Part shown: in pieces, positions 50,765 to 55,468 of the stretch
Numbering within the stretch: position 1 is the first letter of the stretch
How the letters are laid out: each line of letters starts with the position of its first letter
DNA from: DASZMX01 sp035551475
GTDB lineage: Bacteria; Verrucomicrobiota; Verrucomicrobiia; Limisphaerales; Palsa-1400
DNA: 55,468 nucleotides
Assembly: GCA_035551475.1 (NCBI GenBank)
Contig: DASZMX010000004.1
Span: 1 to 55,468 of the forward strand
Direction of reading: 5' to 3'
The notes under the pieces: generated by a model
Databases searched by the model: none
The model's input: only the letters and a program-made list of their open reading frames with translations
What the model was told of the DNA's origin: nothing
Made by a program: the position numbers and the translations under genes

Positions 50765-51477
50765 GAGCCATGGTTTTAAGCGCAGGCTACGGCACGCGCC
50801 TGGGGGATCTGACGCGGGAAATTCCCAAGCCCATGCTGCCGTTGCATGACGGCCCCATTCTGCAATGGATCCTGGAGCATTTGCGCGGACAGGGTTTCGA
50901 CGAGGTCGCGATCAACCTGCATTTTCGCCCGGAGATGATTCGCGCGCATTTTGGGGACGGCGCGGCGCTGGGCCTGAAGCTGACCTACTCTGAGGAGCCG
51001 CAGCTTCTGGGCACGGCCGGCGGTGTCAAGAAGATGGAATCGTTCCTCGGTGGGAGCGATCCTTTCCTGGTGCAATACGGCGATGTGGTGACCGACCAGG
51101 ATTTTCGGGCCATGCTGAAATTTCATCGGGAAAAAAAGGCGCTGGCCACGCTGCTGCTGCATGAGCGCGCCAAATCCAACAGTGTCGTCACGCTCGACGC
51201 CGAAAACCGCATCATCGGCCTGCTGGAACGGCCGTCGGAGGACGCGCGGCGCGGCGTGAATTCGCATTGGGTGAATTCCGGCATTTGCCTGTGCGATCCG
51301 GCGATTTTACGGGAGATTCCACCCGAGACCGCGTGCGATTTGCCGCGCGACATTTTTCCTAAACTGCTGGGCGGCGGGCGCGTTTTTGGGTTTGGTTTGA
51401 CCGGAAAGCGTTGTGCGATTGACTCGCCGCAACGGCTGGAGGAGGCGCGGCGGCTTTTCCCTAACCGACCACTTTAA
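50761..51477 (+). CDS. Sugar-1-phosphate nucleotidyltransferase (HddC/RmlA-like)
   Basis: 238 residues, a compact nucleotidyltransferase lacking the C-terminal beta-helix. Signature LSAGYGTRLGDLTREIPKPM (about 5-24), then EPQLLGTAGGVKKM and the metal-binding GDVVTDQDF. Next to gmhB with a 4-bp overlap, it is most simply the D-glycero-D-manno-heptose 1-phosphate guanylyltransferase (HddC-like). Mannose-1-phosphate is a reasonable alternative substrate, given the Gmd gene next door. Convergent with that gene and overlapping it by 17 bp. Confidence 0.85.
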   Translation: MRAMVLSAGYGTRLGDLTREIPKPMLPLHDGPILQWILEHLRGQGFDEVAINLHFRPEMIRAHFGDGAALGLKLTYSEEPQLLGTAGGVKKMESFLGGSDPFLVQYGDVVTDQDFRAMLKFHREKKALATLLLHERAKSNSVVTLDAENRIIGLLERPSEDARRGVNSHWVNSGICLCDPAILREIPPETACDLPRDIFPKLLGGGRVFGFGLTGKRCAIDSPQRLEEARRLFPNRPL

Positions 51478-52474
51478 TGCGGCCTTCGCGATGGTCTTTG
51501 AGGAGTTTCACGTCCGCTTCCACCATCAATTTCACCAAATCCTGGAATTTGGTTTTGGGCTCCCAATTTAGTTTTTTGCGGGCCTTGCTGGAATCGCCGA
51601 TGAGCAAATCAACCTCGGCGGGACGATAATAGCGCGGGTCAATCTCCACGTATTTCTCCCAGTTCAAGCCCACATGCCCGAAGGCGTGTTCGAGGAATTC
51701 GCGGACGGAATGGGTCTCGTTGGTGGCGATGACGTAATCGTCGGGTTGGTCCTGCTGCAGCATGAGCCACATGGCTTCGACGTATTCCTTCGCGTAACCC
51801 CAATCGCGTTTGGCGTCGAGGTTGCCGAGGTAAAGCTTTTCTTGCAGGCCGGAGGCGATATGGGCCACCGCGCGGGTGATTTTGCGCGTCACGAAAGTCT
51901 CGCCGCGGCGCGGCGATTCGTGGTTGAACAAAATGCCATTGCTGGCGTGCAGATTGTAAGACTCGCGATAATTCACCGTCACCCAATAGGCGTACACTTT
52001 GGCGCATCCGTACGGGCTGCGCGGATAAAACGCCGTGTCTTCGGTTTGCGGAATGTCGCGGACCTTTCCGTACATTTCGCTGGAGGACGCTTGGTAGAAG
52101 CGCGGATTCAAACCGGTTTCGCGAATGGCCTCCAGCAAACGCACGGCGCCCGTGGCGGTGACGTCGGTGGTGTATTCCGGGGCATCGAAGCTCACGCGGA
52201 CATGGCTTTGCGCGGCGAGATTGTAGAGTTCGTCCGGCTGAATTTTGTTGAGCAACCGGCTCAGGCCGCTGGCGTCGCTCAAATCTCCGTAATGCAGGCT
52301 CAAGCGGCGCTTGCTGTCATGGGGATCGGAATAAATGCCCTCCAGGCGCCCGGTGTTGAAGGTGCTGGCGCGGCGAATGATGCCGTGCACTTCATAACCT
52401 TTGCCCAGCAGCAATTCGGCCAGATAGGAGCCGTCCTGCCCGGTGATGCCGGTGATCAATGCTTTCTTTGCCAT
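51461..52474 (-). CDS. gmd: GDP-mannose 4,6-dehydratase (or GDP-heptose dehydratase)
   Basis: 337 residues. Short-chain extended fold with ITGITGQDGSYLAELLL for NADP binding. Catalytic residues are in YQASSSEMYGKV (Thr replaced by Ser) and SPYGCAKVYA (Tyr-x3-Lys). FNHESPRRGETFVTRKI and GNLDAKRDWGYAKEYVEAMW are typical of Gmd. It makes GDP-4-keto-6-deoxy-mannose, precursor of fucose or rhamnose types. Because gmhB and a nucleotidyltransferase sit next to it, a GDP-heptose 4,6-dehydratase role as in 6-deoxyheptose synthesis is an alternative. Confidence 0.93.
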   Translation of the reverse strand: MAKKALITGITGQDGSYLAELLLGKGYEVHGIIRRASTFNTGRLEGIYSDPHDSKRRLSLHYGDLSDASGLSRLLNKIQPDELYNLAAQSHVRVSFDAPEYTTDVTATGAVRLLEAIRETGLNPRFYQASSSEMYGKVRDIPQTEDTAFYPRSPYGCAKVYAYWVTVNYRESYNLHASNGILFNHESPRRGETFVTRKITRAVAHIASGLQEKLYLGNLDAKRDWGYAKEYVEAMWLMLQQDQPDDYVIATNETHSVREFLEHAFGHVGLNWEKYVEIDPRYYRPAEVDLLIGDSSKARKKLNWEPKTKFQDLVKLMVEADVKLLKDHREGRIKVVG

Positions 52475-52569
52475 GAGCCGGGAAGGGTCGGCACGAAGCC
52501 GCTGAATTGCAAGGCGGAATTGCGATTTGACTGGCGCGGGCGCGGGGTTTGTCCAACATTGTGGCGCAG

Positions 52570-52809
52570 ATGAAAGCGAAAATCATCGTCACTCCCAAAA
52601 AAGCGGTCGTCGATCCGCAAGGCAAGACCGTGCAAAGCGTCCTGGAGCACATTGGCTTCAAGGGCATCGGCGCGGTGCATGTCGGCAAATACCTGGAAAT
52701 CGAATTGCCGGACAATGACGCCGCGGGCTGGCAAAAACGGATTGATGAGGCCTGCCACAAAATCCTGAGCAATCCGGTGATCGAAGATTACCAGTTCACG
52801 ATTGAGTAA
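52570..52809 (+). CDS. purS: Phosphoribosylformylglycinamidine synthase, PurS subunit
   Basis: 79 residues from ATG 52570, normal for PurS. A TTG at 52549 would add seven. MKAKIIVTPKKAVVDPQGKT is followed by GVxxVRxGK-like GAVHVGKYLEIEL and the end VIEDYQFTIE. PurS bridges the glutaminase (PurQ) and the synthetase (small PurL) in the three-subunit FGAM synthase. purQ follows after 2 bp. A separate purL must lie elsewhere. Confidence 0.93.
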   Translation: MKAKIIVTPKKAVVDPQGKTVQSVLEHIGFKGIGAVHVGKYLEIELPDNDAAGWQKRIDEACHKILSNPVIEDYQFTIE

Positions 52810-52811
52810 AG

Positions 52812-53516
52812 ATGAATTTCGCGGTGCTGCAATTTCCAGCCTCCAATTGCGACCAGGACGCGTTGCATGCCGTCGTGGGCGTGCTGGGCCAGCAGGGGCG
52901 GCTCGTCTGGCACAAGGAAGAGTCGCTGGCGGGGTTTGACGCGGTGATTATTCCCGGCGGTTTCAGCTATGGGGATTATTTGCGGACAGGCGCCATGGCG
53001 CGATTCAGCCCCATCATGCAGCCAGTGCAGAAGTTTGCCGCGGAGGGCAAGCCGGTTTTGGGCATCTGCAATGGGTTCCAGATTTTATGCGAAGCCGGGT
53101 TGCTGCCCGGCGCGTTGGTGCGCAACCGCTCCCTGCAATTCCGGTGCGAACATGTGTTCGTCAAGACGGTCGCGAACGATTCACCTTTCACGGCGCAGAT
53201 TCCAGCGGACAAACTGCTGCGCGTTCCCATTGCGCACGGGGAAGGCTGCTATTTTGCGGACGAGGCGACGCTGGAAAAGCTAAAGGCCAATGGCCAGGTG
53301 CTTTGGCAATACGTTAATGCCCAGGGGGAAGCCACAGAGCAAAGCAATCCCAACGGTTCGCTCTCCAACATTGCGGGCATCTGCAATGAAGCGCGCAATG
53401 TCGCGGGGCTCATGCCGCATCCTGAGCGCGCCTGCGAACCCGTCCTCGGCAGCGCCGATGGCCGCCTGATTTTCGAGAGCCTGCTCGGTTGGATGACAGC
53501 CCGGGCCAAGGGTTGA
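52812..53516 (+). CDS. purQ: Phosphoribosylformylglycinamidine synthase, PurQ glutaminase subunit
   Basis: 234 residues. Class I glutamine amidotransferase: FPASNCDQD at the start, GGFSYGDYLRTGAMA oxyanion region, nucleophile Cys in LGICNGFQIL, and His-Glu in MPHPERACEP. It releases ammonia from glutamine for the FGAM synthase step of purine synthesis. Directly behind purS, one operon. Confidence 0.95.
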   Translation: MNFAVLQFPASNCDQDALHAVVGVLGQQGRLVWHKEESLAGFDAVIIPGGFSYGDYLRTGAMARFSPIMQPVQKFAAEGKPVLGICNGFQILCEAGLLPGALVRNRSLQFRCEHVFVKTVANDSPFTAQIPADKLLRVPIAHGEGCYFADEATLEKLKANGQVLWQYVNAQGEATEQSNPNGSLSNIAGICNEARNVAGLMPHPERACEPVLGSADGRLIFESLLGWMTARAKG

Positions 53517-53705
53517 GCCTCGGCGGACGGTCGTTTCGTTGAAACAATCCCAGCCCTTGCCGGGTTATCCATTTAGATGACCTACGGCGCTGAATTTGGC
53601 TTCTGTGCAACGTGGCTGCCTCCCGGGGCGGGGCAGGGCGCGCTCTGGAACGTCTTTGCCTTGGGGCGCGAAGCGGGCGTAGAGTGCGGAACAGGCGCCC
53701 ACGGT

Positions 53706-54260
53706 ATGAGCAGGTCCGACGCTCAAGAATTCGAATTGTTCATGCGCCAGCACCAGAACATGGTTTACAGCGCAGCGCTGCGCCTGCTGGCGCGACCCGC
53801 CGAAGCCGAAGACGTGGCGCAGGAAGTTTTTCTCAAGGCCTTCCAACACTTTGCCGAATTGCGCGACAGCCCGCGCGCCGGCGGCTGGCTGCGCACCGTC
53901 GCGGTGAACCTCAGCTTGAATCACCTTTCCCGTTACCGCTCCCGCTGGACGTTTTTCTCCGACCTTTTTCACGGCGACGACACCCGGACCGAGCCGGAAG
54001 CGCCTTCCCCGCAGGACGTGGGCGAAGAAGTCTCCGCGCTGGATCGGCGCGACCTGGTGGAAGCGGCGCTGCGGGGTTTGCCGGCGGCGCAACGCGTGCC
54101 GCTCGCGCTCTATCACATGGAGGGCATGCGCTACGAGGAAATCGCGGCCAAGCTCGGGGTTTCGCTGGGCAAGGTGAAGACGGATATTTTTCGCGCGCGC
54201 GCCTCGCTCCGCAAGACCCTCGAGCCGCGGCTCAAGGAAGATTTAGGTTTGACGCCATGA
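53706..54260 (+). CDS. ECF-type RNA polymerase sigma factor (RpoE-like)
   Basis: 184 residues from ATG 53706. Sigma region 2 (MVYSAALRLLARPAEAEDVA, EVFLKAFQHF, GGWLRTVAVNLSLNHLSR) and region 4 (LPAAQRVPLALYHMEGMRYE, EIAAKLGVSLGKVKTDIFRA) are complete with only a linker between. The next gene overlaps by 4 bp and encodes a small membrane protein, the usual anti-sigma arrangement. The 189-bp region upstream shows no clear GGAAC-type autoregulatory promoter. Confidence 0.93.
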   Translation: MSRSDAQEFELFMRQHQNMVYSAALRLLARPAEAEDVAQEVFLKAFQHFAELRDSPRAGGWLRTVAVNLSLNHLSRYRSRWTFFSDLFHGDDTRTEPEAPSPQDVGEEVSALDRRDLVEAALRGLPAAQRVPLALYHMEGMRYEEIAAKLGVSLGKVKTDIFRARASLRKTLEPRLKEDLGLTP

Positions 54261-54721
54261 GCTCCGAAGAAAACCAAGCATGGGAAGCGCGCCTGGATCG
54301 GGCGCTGAAGGAATTGCCGGAATTGCCGGCTCCCGGCGGCTTGGTGGACCGCACCATGGCGGCCTTGGAAACGCGGCCCAAATCAGCGTGGCATCAGCAG
54401 CCCTGGACGGCGTGGCCCCTTTGGCTGCGCGCGGTTTCGCTGTCGGGCATGCTGGCGGTTATCGGAGCCCTGGCCACGATCAAATGGAATTGGGCGCGCG
54501 CCTTGGGGGAGATGATCCTGCCGCCGAGCTGGCAAGCTCCCCTGGCCAAGTGGGACGTTCTCTGGGAAACCATCGACACGCTGGGGCGGGCGGCCTGCGC
54601 GCTGGCGCGGCATGCCGATGGCTGGGTGACGGCGCTGGCGGTTGTGGCGGCAGTGATGGCTTATTTGGCGTGCATCGGCCTGGGCACCTTGGCGGCCCGG
54701 TTGACCGCGGCGCGCTCCTGA
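54257..54721 (+). CDS. Putative membrane anti-sigma factor
   Basis: 154 residues. Cytoplasmic N-terminus of about 50 residues (ARLDRALKELPELPAPGGLV), one membrane helix at about 65-80 (RAVSLSGMLAVIGALATI) and another near the C-terminus (ALAVVAAVMAYLACIGLGTL). No zinc-binding HxxxCxxC motif. The call rests on ATGA coupling to the sigma gene, size and topology, not on a recognised domain. Confidence 0.65.
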   Translation: MSSEENQAWEARLDRALKELPELPAPGGLVDRTMAALETRPKSAWHQQPWTAWPLWLRAVSLSGMLAVIGALATIKWNWARALGEMILPPSWQAPLAKWDVLWETIDTLGRAACALARHADGWVTALAVVAAVMAYLACIGLGTLAARLTAARS

Positions 54722-54727
54722 TTTTTT

Positions 54728-55468
54728 ATGAAACGCATCCAACAACTTTTGCTTTCCCTCGGCGCCGCGGCGGCCTTGCTGTCGGTCGCCGCGCCCGCGG
54801 GGTGGGCGCAAGCCAGCGCAGCCACGAACGATGAGACCCCGCCGGCGGTTTTCGAGACCAGCGACAATGTGGCCGTCGGCCATGACATCGAGTTGCGCGC
54901 CGACGAACACGCGCGCCAGGTGGTGGCGGTTTTTGGCTCCGTCAATGTGCAGGGGAAAGTGCGCGGCGACGTCGTGGCGGTGTTTGGAAATGTTCATATT
55001 GACGGAGAAGTCGGCGGCAAGGTGGTGTCCGTCTTCGGCGGGGTCACCCTGGGCAGCAATGCCGTGGTGCGCCAGGACTTGGTGACAGTGGGGGGCGGGC
55101 TGAATCGAGCCCCCGGCGCCCAGGTCCATGGCCGCATTCAGCAGTCAACTATTGACTTGCTGGACTATAAGGGCGCCAGCGGCCTGAAGAGCTGGTTCGC
55201 GCAATGTGTGGTCAAAATGCGCCCATTGGCGCCCCAAGTGGCGTGGGTCTGGCCGGTGGCGGGCGTGTTTTTTCTTCTTTACTTGCTGATCGCGGCGGCG
55301 TTTCCAACGGCGGTGGCGGCGTGTGTGACCGCCGTCAATGAGCAGCCGATTACGACTTTGGCGGTGGGGTTATTGGGCCAATTGGCGGTGGGCATTTTTT
55401 GCATCCTGCTTTTGTGCACAGTGATAGGCATTCCGCTGATCGTGGCTGTCGTCGTGGCGTTTTTGGTT
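54728..55468 (+). CDS. Bactofilin-like polymer-forming membrane protein, cut by window end
   Basis: 247 codons visible, open at the right edge. Signal peptide (LLLSLGAAAALLSVAAPAGW). Beta-helix-like repeats with the recurring VVAVFGSVNVQGKVRGD / VVAVFGNVHIDGEVGG / VVSVFGGVTLGSNAVV pattern, as in bactofilin/polymer-forming cytoskeletal proteins. Then at least two membrane helices (VAGVFFLLYLLIAAAF and LLGQLAVGIFCILLLCTVIG). It begins 6 bp after the anti-sigma gene and is probably the third gene of that operon, suggesting an envelope-stress or envelope-structure role. Confidence 0.82.
   Translation, partial: MKRIQQLLLSLGAAAALLSVAAPAGWAQASAATNDETPPAVFETSDNVAVGHDIELRADEHARQVVAVFGSVNVQGKVRGDVVAVFGNVHIDGEVGGKVVSVFGGVTLGSNAVVRQDLVTVGGGLNRAPGAQVHGRIQQSTIDLLDYKGASGLKSWFAQCVVKMRPLAPQVAWVWPVAGVFFLLYLLIAAAFPTAVAACVTAVNEQPITTLAVGLLGQLAVGIFCILLLCTVIGIPLIVAVVVAFLV

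Overview
The window looks like chromosomal DNA of a Verrucomicrobiota bacterium of the Pedosphaera/Limisphaerales type. That is an inference from gene content and style, not from a database search. The signs are GC-rich DNA, secreted beta-sandwich proteins that end in a Y-Y-R-V-type module, pseudopilin-like proteins with an H-x9-DG C-terminus, a CotH/lamin-tail protein, a DUF1080 protein, and scattered glycoside hydrolases without SusC/SusD partners. I see no rRNA, tRNA or CRISPR. One compact island (37968-40576) is visibly richer in A/T than its surroundings and looks acquired.

Layout. 1-1.5 kb: a kinase-fold-like protein of unknown function. 1.5-11.5 kb (locus 1): pseudopilin and carbohydrate-binding protein on the minus strand, diverging from a GH92 alpha-mannosidase and a large sensor histidine kinase. 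11.5-18.2 kb: DNA ligase with its associated exonuclease, then topoisomerase IV B and A subunits. 18.2-26.4 kb: GH16 hydrolase, Gfo/Idh/MocA oxidoreductase with a zinc dehydrogenase, a zinc-ribbon metallopeptidase and a large CotH-type surface protein. 26.5-34.6 kb: two phosphorelay kinases, a DUF5009-type membrane acyltransferase and DnaE. 34.6-37.9 kb: GH2 and DUF1080 proteins. 38.0-40.6 kb: LexA, DUF5131 and TcmP island. 40.6-49.9 kb (locus 2): an AraC-type response regulator and its sensor kinase, diverging from a second carbohydrate-binding protein and pseudopilin pair. 50.2-55.5 kb: heptose and GDP-sugar genes, purS-purQ, and an ECF sigma/anti-sigma pair followed by a cut-off bactofilin-like membrane protein.

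The main discovery is that loci 1 and 2 are paralogous copies of one regulated module, about 40 kb apart. Each has a large secreted carbohydrate-binding protein, then a pseudopilin, divergent from a giant periplasmic-sensor histidine kinase. The divergent intergenic region in both holds four copies of GTGCCAAA in the same architecture: two direct copies, then two inverted copies, 21-22 bp apart within each pair. The copy nearest the carbohydrate-binding gene lies exactly 38 bp upstream of a TATGTT/TATGGT -10-like box in both loci. The 21-22 bp direct-repeat spacing is what AraC-family proteins use, and an AraC-type response regulator overlaps the kinase gene at locus 2. I propose a two-component carbohydrate-sensing system that drives a surface carbohydrate-binding/pseudopilin apparatus, with GH92 recruited at locus 1. 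A GC-rich hairpin sits between the carbohydrate-binding and pseudopilin genes at both loci and may set their expression ratio.
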